From Hymenobacter sp. 5317J-9 (GTDB lineage: Bacteria > Bacteroidota > Bacteroidia > Cytophagales > Hymenobacteraceae), in assembly GCF_022921075.1 (NCBI RefSeq), contig NZ_CP095050.1, forward strand, positions 2,542,001 through 2,606,000: a DNA stretch of 64,000 bases. The letters run 5' to 3'. Below, in pieces: positions 1 through 8,553 of the stretch. Position 1 is the stretch's first letter, and the number at the start of each line of letters is the position of its first letter. The notes below the pieces were generated by a model. It ran no database searches. It had not been told where the DNA came from and worked only from the letters and a program-made list of their open reading frames with translations. The position numbers and the translations under genes are program-made.

Positions 1-557
1 GCCGGCAGAAAGGTCGGGTAGCGCTTCGCCACGTCCTGCATCTGGCGGTAGCCGCTGCGCAGGTGGTAGCCGCCCATCACCACGTGCTTGAACAGCAGCT
101 GGCTCAGCCCCAGATGCAGCGTGATTTCGGCGCGGGCGTAGTCGCGCAGGGCGCTGGCTGGCTGTTTATCGAGCACCTCCAAACGGGCTTCCTGCGCCTT
201 TTCCGATGCATCGAAGCGGCTGGGGTCTTGGCTTAGAATAAGCTCGGCAAAGTCGATGCAGTTGGCCACCAGCAGGGGCGAGGGCGACCTGGGCGCACTC
301 GCCAGCTCGGGGCGCAGCATTTCGCGCGCGGGCCCCAGGCGCAGTTTCAGCACTTCGGTATAGGCCCGGCGGCTGGCCGGCGTGAGTTCTCCGGTAGCTG
401 TCACGGCGGCGCTGGGCTGCTCGGGCAGCTGGCCGGGCTGGCGTGGCGCTACGAAACCAGACAGCAGCAGCCACCCGGCCGCCCAGCCCAGCGGCCGCAC
501 AAGTGCCCGGCACCCGGGTGGCGCAATGCGTAGGAAAAAGCCGGCCAACGATGCCAT
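1..557 (-). CDS. Conserved membrane-anchored protein, partial (C-terminus beyond the window edge)
   Basis: The frame is open from an ATG at 557 to the left edge of the window, about 185 codons without a stop, with the GC-rich third positions seen in the neighbouring genes. Residues 20-38 form a hydrophobic segment (signal peptide or anchor). After a Pro/Gln-rich linker comes an alpha-helical region with motifs such as VANCIDFAELILSQD and YARAEITLHLGLSQLLFKH, which look like TPR-type helices. Similar Bacteroidota proteins are annotated as tetratricopeptide-like, but I cannot assign a function. The start lies only 13 nt beyond a terminator-like hairpin, so either the start is further downstream or expression depends on read-through from the upstream genes. 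Confidence 0.6.
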   Translation of the reverse strand, partial: MASLAGFFLRIAPPGCRALVRPLGWAAGWLLLSGFVAPRQPGQLPEQPSAAVTATGELTPASRRAYTEVLKLRLGPAREMLRPELASAPRSPSPLLVANCIDFAELILSQDPSRFDASEKAQEARLEVLDKQPASALRDYARAEITLHLGLSQLLFKHVVMGGYHLRSGYRQMQDVAKRYPTFLP

Positions 558-569
558 GGGATGGTTAAC

Positions 570-603
570 AAAAAAAGGAACGACACGCGGCCGTTCCTTT
601 TTA
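570..603 (-). terminator. Rho-independent terminator after the zinc-ribbon gene
   Basis: A ten-base stem (573-582 pairing with 592-601) around a nine-base loop is followed on the minus strand by a run of T. It sits about 50 nt beyond the zinc-ribbon stop codon and immediately before the next minus-strand start at 557. Confidence 0.75.
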
Positions 604-649
604 CGATTTCAATCAGCGAATCAGATTGATGAGATGCTTAAGCCGGAGC

Positions 650-1411
650 TTAGACAGCGCGGGCTTCCACGTCGGCCAAGATGCGGCCGCAGTGCTCGCA
701 CACAATGATTTTCTTGTGCGAGATGATGTCGGCCTGGCGCTGGGGCGGCACCGTGTTGAAGCAGCCACCGCAGGCGTCGCGGCGCACCAGCACCACGGCC
801 AGGCCGTTGCGCACGTTGCCGCGGATGCGGGTGTAGGCCGTCAGCAGGCGGTCTTCTACCGGCTTGGTGGCCTCTTCGCGCTGGGCCATGATGGTGCGCT
901 CTTCCTCTTCGTTCTCGCCCACGATGGTGTCGAGCTCCGATTTCTTGTTGTCGAGGTCCTTGCGGCGCTCGTCCAGCTTCGACTTGGTGCCGCTGATTTC
1001 GGCATTTTTCACGTCAATCTGGTACTGCGCCTCTTTGATTTTCTTGTCGGCAATCTGGATTTCCAGGCGCTGCAGCTCAATTTCCTTGGCAATGGCTTCG
1101 AACTCGCGGTTGTTGCGCACGTTCTGCTGCTGCTCGTCGTACTTCTTAATGAGGCTTTCGGCGTCTTTGCTGGCTTGTTTGCGGCTCTTGATGAAGTCGT
1201 TCAGACCCTGAATTTCTTCGTCGAATTTCTTCACGCGCACTTCGTAGCCCGCAATTTCGTCTTCCAAATCCCGCACTTCTTCGGGCAAATCGCCCCGCAC
1301 GCGCCGGATTTCGTCGAGCTGCGAGTCGAGGTGCTGCAGGGTGAGCAGGGCTTCGAGCTTGGCGGCTACGGGAACGTCGGCGGGAGCCACGGCGGCACTT
1401 TTAGCAGTCAT
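650..1411 (-). CDS. C4-type zinc ribbon coiled-coil protein (DUF164-like)
   Basis: This 253-residue protein has an Ala-rich N-terminus, a long charged coiled coil over about residues 25-180, and a C-terminal zinc ribbon. The ribbon cysteines are C214/C217 (CGGC) and C238/C241 (CEHC). The architecture matches the zf-RING_7/DUF164 family (CT398, Helicobacter HP0958 type), members of which have been linked to protein or RNA chaperoning and secretion. The exact role in Bacteroidota is unknown. Its start overlaps the end of the Nif3-like gene by 11 nt, a pairing seen in many bacteria, so translational coupling is likely. A TACTTTTG element at 1451-1458 may give it an additional promoter. Confidence 0.85.
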   Translation of the reverse strand: MTAKSAAVAPADVPVAAKLEALLTLQHLDSQLDEIRRVRGDLPEEVRDLEDEIAGYEVRVKKFDEEIQGLNDFIKSRKQASKDAESLIKKYDEQQQNVRNNREFEAIAKEIELQRLEIQIADKKIKEAQYQIDVKNAEISGTKSKLDERRKDLDNKKSELDTIVGENEEEERTIMAQREEATKPVEDRLLTAYTRIRGNVRNGLAVVLVRRDACGGCFNTVPPQRQADIISHKKIIVCEHCGRILADVEARAV

Positions 1412-2522
1412 ATTGAACGGGGTTCGTAGGGGTTTCAGCGATTAAGACCGCAAAAGTACGTCCAAATCCGGCCGTTAGCAAATCCCGAAACACCTCGCCG
1501 GTGAACTGTTCGCTCTCGAAATGGCCCACGTCGCAGAGCATGAGCCGGCCCTCTGCCCCGAAAAACTCGTGGTATTTCACGTCGCCGGTCACGTAGGCAT
1601 CGGCCCCCGCCGCCCGCGCCGCGCCGATGAGAAACGCGCCCGCCCCGCCGCAAATGGCCACAGTTTTGATGGGCTGCTCAAACGCCGTGTGGCGCACCAC
1701 CGGCACCAGCAGCTGCCGCTTCAGCAGCTGCCGGAATGCGGCCGGGGCCAGCGGTTCGGCCAGCTCGCCCACCAGGCCGGCACCCACGTCCTGGTGCACG
1801 TTTTCCAGCTTAATGAGCTCGTAGGCCACCTCCTCGTAGGGGTGCGCGGCCCGCAAAGCGCGCAGCACCGCCGCCTGCCGGTGCAGCGGCAGCAGCACTT
1901 CCAGCCGGCGTTCTGCCACGGTTTCGGGCTGGTTTTCAGCTCCGATGGCCGGCCGGGTGCCTTCACCGGGCGTGAACGTGCCGGTGCCCTCCGTCTGGAA
2001 GCTGCAGGCTGCATAATTGCCGACCTGGCCCGCGCCGGCGGCGTACAGCGCGGCCAGCACGCGGCCGGCCACGTCGGCCTGCTGGTCTTCGGGCCGGTTG
2101 GGTACGTAGGTGATGAGACGGGCCAGGATGCCGCTCTGCGGGGCCAAAACGCGGGTTTTTAGTAGGCCCAGCTTTTCGGCCAGCTTGTCGTTGACGCCGC
2201 CGCGCACGTTGTCGAGGTTGGTGTGGGCGGCGTAGATGGCCACGTCGTTTTTGAGCGCGGCAATGATGGTTTGCTCCACCTCATTGGCCCCGGTGAGGCG
2301 CTTGAGGGGCCGGAAAATGACCGGATGGTGGGCCACCACCACGTTGCAGCCCCGCCGCACGGCCTCGGCCACCACGGCGGGCGTGCAGTCGAGGGTGATG
2401 AGCACGCCGGTGATTGCGGCCTGCGGGTTGCCGCATTGCAGGCCGGCGTTGTCGTAGCTTTCCTGGTAGGCGAGGGGCGCGGCGGCTTCGAGCAGGCGGG
2501 CGAGGTCTTGAACGGTGGGCAT
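1401..2522 (-). CDS. Nif3-like dinuclear metal centre hexameric protein (YqfO type)
   Basis: This 373-residue protein is of the Nif3/YqfO family, homohexameric proteins with a two-metal site; some members have been described as GTP cyclohydrolase I type 2. Metal-ligand motifs are visible: HHP at residues 65-67, HTNLD at 100-104, and GHFESEQ near 333-339. The middle section (about 130-240) is the PII-like insertion typical of longer YqfO forms. The gene lies 60 nt downstream of the SMUG2 gene on the same strand and overlaps the zinc-ribbon gene by 11 nt, so the three probably form an operon. The physiological role of the family remains uncertain. Confidence 0.9.
   Translation of the reverse strand: MPTVQDLARLLEAAAPLAYQESYDNAGLQCGNPQAAITGVLITLDCTPAVVAEAVRRGCNVVVAHHPVIFRPLKRLTGANEVEQTIIAALKNDVAIYAAHTNLDNVRGGVNDKLAEKLGLLKTRVLAPQSGILARLITYVPNRPEDQQADVAGRVLAALYAAGAGQVGNYAACSFQTEGTGTFTPGEGTRPAIGAENQPETVAERRLEVLLPLHRQAAVLRALRAAHPYEEVAYELIKLENVHQDVGAGLVGELAEPLAPAAFRQLLKRQLLVPVVRHTAFEQPIKTVAICGGAGAFLIGAARAAGADAYVTGDVKYHEFFGAEGRLMLCDVGHFESEQFTGEVFRDLLTAGFGRTFAVLIAETPTNPVQYDC
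1451..1458 (-). promoter_or_regulatory. Candidate TAnnTTTG promoter element for the zinc-ribbon gene
   Basis: TACTTTTG on the minus strand, 39 nt before the ATG at 1411 and inside the 3' end of the Nif3-like gene. It matches the -7 box recognised by the Bacteroidota primary sigma factor. No clear -33 TTTG was identified. Confidence 0.35.
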
Positions 2523-2582
2523 TATTTGAAAAAAGAGAGGGGGAATGACGAGGAGCTGGGCGAGAGCAGTTGAGGCGTGCCC

Positions 2583-3272
2583 TTATTCTTCGTTAATCAA
2601 ATTGCCCAGCGTGACCACGTACTTCGCCACGTTGGCGGCTTCGTCGCGGCTGCGGTACTGCATGAGGTAGCGCGGGTGGTCGAGCACGATGACTTCTTTG
2701 AACAGGGCCAGCTCCGCGTTCAGGCGCTTAAAAAAGTCGCCGTTGCGCTTGCCCAGGCTCACGGCCACGTCGCGGCGCAGGCCCAGGTCCTCTACTTGCT
2801 GGCGCAGGGAAAGCCGGATGTCCGGCCACAGGGCTTTCACGAGGGCAGGAGAGTCGTAGTAATTATAGTTGAGCCCGTTTTTCAGCAGCACAAGCGGGTA
2901 GAGCGAGCTCACGTAGAAATGCTGGTAGAACTCTGCCGGCCCGCCCATGGCCGAAATGACTTTATAGACAAATTGGGTGGAGGTTTCGGGACGGCCGCGC
3001 GGCAGGTCGTTGGCAATGCCGCAGTGCCCGGCGAGGGCCGCTGGGTCGGTGAAGGCCACGCCGGTGCGGCCCATGCCCAGCCGGCCGGGATTGATGCCAA
3101 GCAGGGCTACGCGGGGCTGGTTGTCGGCGTAAAATTTCTGGGCAAACCGGCTGAGCAGCTCTTGCACCGGCGCTTCCCGAAACGGACTCTGGGCTTCGAC
3201 GCCCGCGGGCAGGGCCTGGGGCAGCGGAAACGTGGTAAGAAAGTGCAGCAAACGGTCGGCCAGCGTGGTCAT
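2583..3272 (-). CDS. SMUG2-type uracil-DNA glycosylase (DUF4918 family)
   Basis: The start chosen is the ATG at 3272, because a TACTTTTG element lies 4 nt in front of it; the frame stays open to 3326. The 229-residue product carries the active-site motif GINPGRLGMG (about residues 59-68) and the late HPRY motif (H199), matching the SMUG2/DUF4918 family of single-strand-selective uracil glycosylases described in Bacteroidota such as Pedobacter. The expected role is removal of uracil or oxidised uracil from DNA in base-excision repair. It is divergent from lpxK with only 54 nt between the two starts and probably leads the operon with the Nif3-like and zinc-ribbon genes. Confidence 0.8.
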   Translation of the reverse strand: MTTLADRLLHFLTTFPLPQALPAGVEAQSPFREAPVQELLSRFAQKFYADNQPRVALLGINPGRLGMGRTGVAFTDPAALAGHCGIANDLPRGRPETSTQFVYKVISAMGGPAEFYQHFYVSSLYPLVLLKNGLNYNYYDSPALVKALWPDIRLSLRQQVEDLGLRRDVAVSLGKRNGDFFKRLNAELALFKEVIVLDHPRYLMQYRSRDEAANVAKYVVTLGNLINEE

Positions 3273-3276
3273 GGCC

Positions 3277-3284
3277 CAAAAGTA
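3277..3284 (-). promoter_or_regulatory. TAnnTTTG promoter element for the SMUG2 operon
   Basis: TACTTTTG on the minus strand ends 4 nt before the ATG at 3272. It is the mirror of an identical element serving lpxK on the other strand. The predicted transcript would be leaderless or nearly so. Confidence 0.55.
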
Positions 3285-3311
3285 CGCGCCGGGTGCCGGC
3301 CAAACCCGCCG

Positions 3312-3319
3312 TACTTTTG
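3312..3319 (+). promoter_or_regulatory. TAnnTTTG promoter element for lpxK
   Basis: TACTTTTG ends 7 nt before the lpxK ATG at 3327, which predicts a transcript with almost no 5' leader. It forms a back-to-back pair with the minus-strand element at 3277-3284. Confidence 0.55.
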
Positions 3320-3326
3320 AGGGCAT

Positions 3327-4397
3327 ATGGCCCGTTTGCTGGTGTTGTTGCTGCCGTTTTCCTGGCTTTATGCCGGCGTCATGGCCGTGCGCAACTGGCT
3401 GTACGACGTCGGCTGGAAGAAATCATCGGCTTTTGCGGTGCCGCTGCTGGGCGTGGGCAACCTGCGGGTGGGCGGCACGGGCAAAACGCCCCACGTCATC
3501 TGGCTGGTAGAGGAGCTGCTGCGCCAGGGCCACCGCCCGGCCATTCTCAGCCGGGGCTACGGCCGCCAAACCACCGGCCCGCGCCTGGCCGGGGCCGCCG
3601 ATTCTGCCCTTACCGTTGGCGACGAGCCCTGGCAGTACTACGGGCAGTTTGCGGCGCAGGCAGTGCCCGTGGCGGTAGCCGAAAAGCGCCGCCTGGGAGT
3701 GGAGCTGTTGCTGGAAGCGCACCCCGAAACCACGGTCATCGTGCTCGACGATGCCTACCAGCACCGCGCCGTGCGCCCGGCCCTAAACGTGCTGCTCACC
3801 GAGCACGCCCGGCCCTTTTATGAGGACTACGTGCTGCCGGCGGGCCGCCTGCGCGAAAGCCGCAGCGGAGCCCGGCGCGCCGATGTGGTCATCGTCACGA
3901 AGTGCCCGGCAGACCTGAATGAGGCGGCTCAGGAGGAAATCGCACGGCGCATTGGTCGGTATGGCCGCCCGGACGTGCCCGTGCTGTTTTCAATTTACGC
4001 ATATGGCCCGCCCCAACCCTTGGCTGAGGCGGGCGCTGCCGGGAAGGGCGCACCGTCTGCCCCCGCCGCCGGGCCGGCGCTGCTGCTCACGGGCATCGCG
4101 CAGCCGCAGCCGTTGCGGGAGTGGCTTGAAGGACAAGGCTATACCATTGCGCATCATGCCAATCTGCCGGACCATCACGCTTTCCAGCCAGCCGACCTCG
4201 ATGCATTGCAAGCGCATTGGCAGCCGGGCTGGCCTATTTTTACCACCGAAAAGGACGCGACGCGCCTGCAGCGCCCCGAATTGTGGGCCGGCCGGCCGCC
4301 GCTGGCTGCTCACACCTATACCATTCCGGTGCAGGTGGCGTTTTTGGGCACTGGCGCCGATGAGTTGCGGACGTTGTTGCCCAGCCGAAGTGCTTAG
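3327..4397 (+). CDS. lpxK: Tetraacyldisaccharide 4'-kinase LpxK
   Basis: LpxK phosphorylates the 4' position of the tetraacyldisaccharide 1-phosphate precursor of lipid A at the inner membrane, using ATP. The 356-residue protein has an N-terminal hydrophobic anchor (residues 1-20), the P-loop GVGNLRVGGTGKTP at 42-55, and a downstream LDDAYQHR motif typical of the family. A Pro/Ala-rich patch near residues 230-250 is a probable linker. The length is slightly above the usual 310-350. The gene is divergent from SMUG2 and followed by a porin gene on the same strand. It shows that the organism makes lipid A. Confidence 0.95.
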   Translation: MARLLVLLLPFSWLYAGVMAVRNWLYDVGWKKSSAFAVPLLGVGNLRVGGTGKTPHVIWLVEELLRQGHRPAILSRGYGRQTTGPRLAGAADSALTVGDEPWQYYGQFAAQAVPVAVAEKRRLGVELLLEAHPETTVIVLDDAYQHRAVRPALNVLLTEHARPFYEDYVLPAGRLRESRSGARRADVVIVTKCPADLNEAAQEEIARRIGRYGRPDVPVLFSIYAYGPPQPLAEAGAAGKGAPSAPAAGPALLLTGIAQPQPLREWLEGQGYTIAHHANLPDHHAFQPADLDALQAHWQPGWPIFTTEKDATRLQRPELWAGRPPLAAHTYTIPVQVAFLGTGADELRTLLPSRSA

Positions 4398-4473
4398 CCC
4401 TCCTGAATTGATTTTAACCCTGCCGGGCTCCGGCGCATTTAATACCTGTTTGAAGGCCCCGCAACGAGGATTT

Positions 4474-6516
4474 TTGAAGAAGTGGCCCCGGCCTGTGGGC
4501 GCACTGCTGGTGCTGCTGGCGTGGCTGGCGGCGCCCGCCGCCCGCGCCCAAGTGCTCGACGATTCGACCAAGGTGGTGTATGGCCCCAAAACCACCCGTG
4601 TCATCTATGAGGCTGAAGTGCTGCGCGATTCCACCTCTGGCACGCTGCTCGATACCACGCTCACGCACTTTCCGCAAGACCGGTTTTGGACCCACGACAC
4701 CACCTTTCAGCAAGACCTGGGCGCCGTGGGTACGGCCACGCGGCCGCTGCTTTATCAGCCCAACGTGCAGCTGGGCGCCCGGCTGGGCCGCAACGTGTTC
4801 GACAAATACGCCCGCGACGCCAGCAAGGTGCCGTATTACGACTCCCGCTCGCCGTATTCGTTTTTTCGCTACATCCAGTCGGGCGCCGGCGAGCAGGTGT
4901 TTGAGTTCAGCTACAGCCGCAGCCTGAAGAAAAACTTCAGCGTGGGCATTGATTACGAACGCATAGCCTCCAACAAGATTCTCGCCACCACCAGCCCGCG
5001 AGCTGGTTTGGTGGAGCATTCCAACCTGCTGTTTTTTGGCCGCTACCAAACCGAGGACGAGCGGTACCACCTGCTGTTCAACTTCAGCAACGCCCGCCAC
5101 CGCGCCGCCGAGCCGGGCGGCATCTGGCCGGTGCAAACCCGCGTGCGGCGGGAAGACGGGGGCATCAACGACAGCATTCCCGGCCCGGGCAGCGAAGAAA
5201 CGCCCTCCGACCTGTTCAAGTACGACCAGCAGCGCGTGTACCTCACCCAGGCGGCCAACAACGAGGACCGCGACGAATTCTACTTCACCCACACCTACCG
5301 GCTGCTGGGCCGCGGCCTCACCGTGTACCACACCTTCGACGCGAAGCGGCAGTACAACAGCTATTCCGATTTGGCCCTTCAGCGGCTCAACTCCGCCGAG
5401 AACTTTTACCCCCGCGTGCTGTACTACCCGCGGGTGCTGCGCAACACCGCGGCCATTCTCGACCGCGTGGAGTTTGCGCAGGTAGAAAACACGGCCGGGG
5501 TGCTGGGCCGCACCAAAGCGGTGGAGTACCGCCTCTACGGCCGCTACCGCACCGCCAGCCTGGTGTCGCAGGCGCTGGTCAACAATCAGGCCTTCGGCGG
5601 GGCAATCAACACCGGGCTGCGCCTGGAGCAGGCTGCGCCGCGCCGCACATTCAACGAGGTGTTTTTTGGGGGCACGGCGGCGTTCAACTACCGCACTATC
5701 TACGCCGTGGAGGCGGCGGGCGAGCTGCACCCCGTGTCCTTCGGACCCAACCAGAACGGGCCCGAATACTGGGCCCGGGCCTCGGTGCGCACCGGGCCGC
5801 TGTCGGCCGAAGCCTTGAGCACGTCGTACGCCCCTACGCTCACGCAGCAGGAGCTGGTGGGCAACAACTACGAGTGGCACCACCTGCCCGGCTCTGCCAC
5901 CGAGTTCAGCAACACCAACACCACCCAGCTCACCGGCCGCCTGCGGTTTAAGCTGCCCGACCTTGGCCTGCTCAACAAGCAGCATTTTGAAGCCAGCGCC
6001 AGCCTGGTCAACATCGGCAATCTGGTGTATTACGACACCACCGCCATGCCCACCCAGGAAACCACGGCCCGCAACCTGCAGGTGCTGGCGGCCCGGCACC
6101 AGGTGCACCTGGGCCGCGTGGGTTTCGACAACCAGGCCACCTACACCCGCGGCGGCGACGTGAACGGCCTGCGCATTCCGGCCTTGGTAACCAACTCGCG
6201 GGTGTACTACGAAAGTTACATTTTCCGCCGGGCGCTGTTCAGCCAGATTGGGGCCGAAGTGTACTACCAGTCCCGCTACCGGGCCTTCGACTACAGCCCC
6301 AGCACGCAGCAGTTCTATCAGCAAAACACCTTCACCATTCGCAATTATGCCGTGGCCAACGTGTTTCTCACGGCCGACATCAGGGCGGTGTCGGTGTTTC
6401 TGAAAATGGCCTACGTGAACCAGGGCCTGCTGGGCGACGGCTATTTCACCACCCCGTACTACACCGGGTACCCGCGCCGCTTCCAGTTCGGCGTGAAATG
6501 GAATTTCTTTAACTAG
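4474..6516 (+). CDS. Putative outer-membrane porin (Porin_10 family)
   Basis: The chosen start is TTG at 4474. It follows a purine-rich AACGAGGA and gives a proper signal peptide (KKW, then a Leu/Ala hydrophobic core ending in AARAQ). The mature protein, of 681 residues in total, is rich in alternating aromatic and polar strands, contains the motif NVFDKYARDASKVPYYDSR, and ends in the aromatic FQFGVKWNFFN, a beta-barrel C-terminal signature. This matches the Porin_10 family of large Bacteroidota barrels. The transported substrate is unknown. It lies 76 nt after lpxK and 10 nt before miaE, so co-transcription is plausible. Confidence 0.8.
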   Translation: MKKWPRPVGALLVLLAWLAAPAARAQVLDDSTKVVYGPKTTRVIYEAEVLRDSTSGTLLDTTLTHFPQDRFWTHDTTFQQDLGAVGTATRPLLYQPNVQLGARLGRNVFDKYARDASKVPYYDSRSPYSFFRYIQSGAGEQVFEFSYSRSLKKNFSVGIDYERIASNKILATTSPRAGLVEHSNLLFFGRYQTEDERYHLLFNFSNARHRAAEPGGIWPVQTRVRREDGGINDSIPGPGSEETPSDLFKYDQQRVYLTQAANNEDRDEFYFTHTYRLLGRGLTVYHTFDAKRQYNSYSDLALQRLNSAENFYPRVLYYPRVLRNTAAILDRVEFAQVENTAGVLGRTKAVEYRLYGRYRTASLVSQALVNNQAFGGAINTGLRLEQAAPRRTFNEVFFGGTAAFNYRTIYAVEAAGELHPVSFGPNQNGPEYWARASVRTGPLSAEALSTSYAPTLTQQELVGNNYEWHHLPGSATEFSNTNTTQLTGRLRFKLPDLGLLNKQHFEASASLVNIGNLVYYDTTAMPTQETTARNLQVLAARHQVHLGRVGFDNQATYTRGGDVNGLRIPALVTNSRVYYESYIFRRALFSQIGAEVYYQSRYRAFDYSPSTQQFYQQNTFTIRNYAVANVFLTADIRAVSVFLKMAYVNQGLLGDGYFTTPYYTGYPRRFQFGVKWNFFN

Positions 6517-6526
6517 AAACCAGGAA

Positions 6527-7123
6527 ATGAAAGAGAAAACCATCCTGAAATTGAAGCTGAACACCGACCCGCGCTGGGTTGATATTGCCGAGAAAAACAT
6601 CGAGGACATCCTGGTCGACCACGCCTGGTGCGAGCAAAAAGCCGCCAGCACCGGCATCAGCATGATTATCCACTACCCCGAGAAAACCCGGCTGGTGGAC
6701 GAACTGACCGACTTGGTGGCCGAGGAATGGAGTCACTTCGAGCGCGTGCTGCTGGAGCTGCGCAAGCGCGGCTTCGCCCTGGGCCGCCCCCGCAAAGACG
6801 AATATGTAATGCAACTGCTGGCCCACGTGCGCAAAGGCGGCGCCCGCGAACGCCAGCTCATGGACCAGCTCCTGGTGTCGGCCCTCATCGAAGCGCGCAG
6901 CTGCGAGCGGTTCAAGCTGCTCTGGCAAAATATTGCCGACCAGGAACTAAGCAAGTTCTACTACGAACTGATGGTGTCCGAAGCCGCGCACTTTGTGAGC
7001 TACGTGGACTTGGCCAAGGAATACTGCGACCCCAAAGTGGTGGACGAGCGGCTGCAGGAACTGTTAAAAATCGAAGGCGATATCATCACCAACCTGCCCG
7101 TCCGCGACGACCGGATGCACTAA
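6527..7123 (+). CDS. miaE: tRNA-(ms2io6A)-hydroxylase MiaE
   Basis: MiaE is a ferritin-like diiron enzyme that hydroxylates the isopentenyl group of 2-methylthio-N6-isopentenyladenosine at tRNA position 37, using O2. The 198-residue length fits the family. Iron-ligand motifs are EEWSHFE (residues 66-72), a central EARSCERF helix and a later SEAAHF helix. The gene starts 10 nt after the porin stop. It adds to a tRNA-37 modification theme with mtaB, about 11 kb away. The stop codon is at the outer edge of a 41-nt-arm palindrome. Confidence 0.92.
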   Translation: MKEKTILKLKLNTDPRWVDIAEKNIEDILVDHAWCEQKAASTGISMIIHYPEKTRLVDELTDLVAEEWSHFERVLLELRKRGFALGRPRKDEYVMQLLAHVRKGGARERQLMDQLLVSALIEARSCERFKLLWQNIADQELSKFYYELMVSEAAHFVSYVDLAKEYCDPKVVDERLQELLKIEGDIITNLPVRDDRMH

Positions 7124-7215
7124 GCGCAAGGTTTCGCGAAGTGAAAAGAGGTTTCGCAAGGTTGACGTGCTGCCAACCTTGCGAAACCTCTTTTCACTTC
7201 GCGAAACCTTGCGCT
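7123..7215. repeat. Perfect 41-nt-arm inverted repeat filling the miaE/fumarylacetoacetase gap
   Basis: Positions 7123-7163 are the exact reverse complement of 7175-7215, with an 11-nt loop. Each arm holds two similar GGTTTCGCRA units. The ends overlap the miaE TAA (7121-7123) and the fumarylacetoacetase TAG (7214-7216). It could act as a bidirectional transcript end, although there is no long T tract. Confidence 0.9.
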
Positions 7216-8500
7216 ATACTGCTGGCAGCACCGTCCCGCGCACCTCGCCAAACCCAATGCGCACGCCGTCCTTTTCGGCAAAGCCGCGCATAGTCACCGT
7301 GTCGCCATCGAGCAGGAATTTGCGCTCCGAGCCATCGGCCAGGGGCACGGGGCGGGTGCCGCGCCAGGCCAGTTCCAGCATTGAGCCCAGCGAGTCGGGC
7401 GTGGGGCCGGAGATGGTGCCGGAGGCGTAGAGGTCGCCGGTTTCGAGGTTACAGCCGTTGGAAGCGTGGTGGGTAAGCTGCTGGGCCATGCTCCAGTACA
7501 TGAGGCCAAAATTGGTGCGGCTGATAGTGGTTTCGGGGCCGCTGGCGGGCGTGAGGGCCACTTCGAGGTGCACGTCGAAGTTGTGCGCGCCGCTTTGCTG
7601 CAGGTAGGGCAGGGGCGTGGGCTCCTGCACCGGGCCTGGCGTGCGGAAGGGCTCCAGCGCATCCAGCGTCACCACCCAGGGCGCCACGCTGCTGCCAAAG
7701 TTCTTGCCCAGGAAGGGCCCAAGCGGCACGTATTCCCAGCTTTGCAGGTCGCGGGCGCTCCAGTCATTAAAGAGGCACAGGCCAAAGATGTGCTCCTCGG
7801 CTTCGGCCAGGGGCACGGTGCTGCCCAGTTCGGTGCCGGTGCCTACCACGAAAGCCATTTCGAGCTCAAAATCAAGCTGGCGGCTGGGGCCGAAAGTGGG
7901 AGTGGCTTCGTCGGGGGCTTTGCGCTGGCCGTTGGGCCGGCGTATGTCGGTGGCAGACACCACGATGCTGCTGGTGCGGCCGTGGTAGCCAATGGGGATG
8001 TGGCGCCAGTTGGGCAGCAGGGCGTTGGCCGGGTCGCGGAACATCGTGCCCACGTTCGTGGCGTGCTCGATGCTGCTGTAGAAGTCGGTGTAGTTGTTGG
8101 GCTTCACGGGGCGCAGCATGCGCACGTCGGACTGGCGCAGCAGGCAGGCGCGCACGGCTTCCTCGTGGTCGCGCAGGCGGGGCTCGTCGTGGCGCAGCAG
8201 CTCGCTCACGCGCTGGCGCACGGCCCGCCACGCCGGCCGGCCCAGCCGCAGGAAAGCATTGAGGGAGCGGCGGCGGAATACTTTGGGTTGCGCGTCGCCC
8301 AGCTCGGTGAGGTCCTCGAAGAAGCCGTACTGGCTGGCGGCGTACAAATCGAGCACGTAGCGGCCAATGGCCACGGCCAGGCGCGTGCCCCGCTCCTCAG
8401 TTTCGAACACGCCAAAAGGCAGATTTTGAATGGGAAAATCGGAGCCGGGGGCGATGTCAATCCAGGAGCGAAGGGTGGGCGAGTTGGGCGAGGTGGCCAT
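7214..8500 (-). CDS. fahA: Fumarylacetoacetase
   Basis: This enzyme catalyses the last step of tyrosine catabolism, hydrolysing 4-fumarylacetoacetate to fumarate and acetoacetate. The 428-residue product has the N-terminal SH3-like domain (start to about residue 120) and the C-terminal FAH catalytic domain. Visible family motifs include DFYSSIEHATNVG, the RPNGQ region, DFELEMAFVVGTG, FNDWSARDLQSWEY and QLTHHASNGCNL, which carry metal and catalytic residues. The length matches bacterial and eukaryotic FAH. No other tyrosine-degradation gene is adjacent. It is convergent with miaE across a perfect palindrome. Confidence 0.95.
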   Translation of the reverse strand: MATSPNSPTLRSWIDIAPGSDFPIQNLPFGVFETEERGTRLAVAIGRYVLDLYAASQYGFFEDLTELGDAQPKVFRRRSLNAFLRLGRPAWRAVRQRVSELLRHDEPRLRDHEEAVRACLLRQSDVRMLRPVKPNNYTDFYSSIEHATNVGTMFRDPANALLPNWRHIPIGYHGRTSSIVVSATDIRRPNGQRKAPDEATPTFGPSRQLDFELEMAFVVGTGTELGSTVPLAEAEEHIFGLCLFNDWSARDLQSWEYVPLGPFLGKNFGSSVAPWVVTLDALEPFRTPGPVQEPTPLPYLQQSGAHNFDVHLEVALTPASGPETTISRTNFGLMYWSMAQQLTHHASNGCNLETGDLYASGTISGPTPDSLGSMLELAWRGTRPVPLADGSERKFLLDGDTVTMRGFAEKDGVRIGFGEVRGTVLPAV

Positions 8501-8553
8501 GAAAGAGACGGGCGGGTGAGTTGGGATTGGGAAAAGAGGGAATTAGACCAAAC

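Noticed and set aside
4414..6663. Long open frame on the minus strand, antisense to the porin gene
   Set aside because: The porin frame has a signal peptide and barrel C-terminus. The antisense frame is a by-product of GC-rich codons (His/Val/Gly-rich with no family features).
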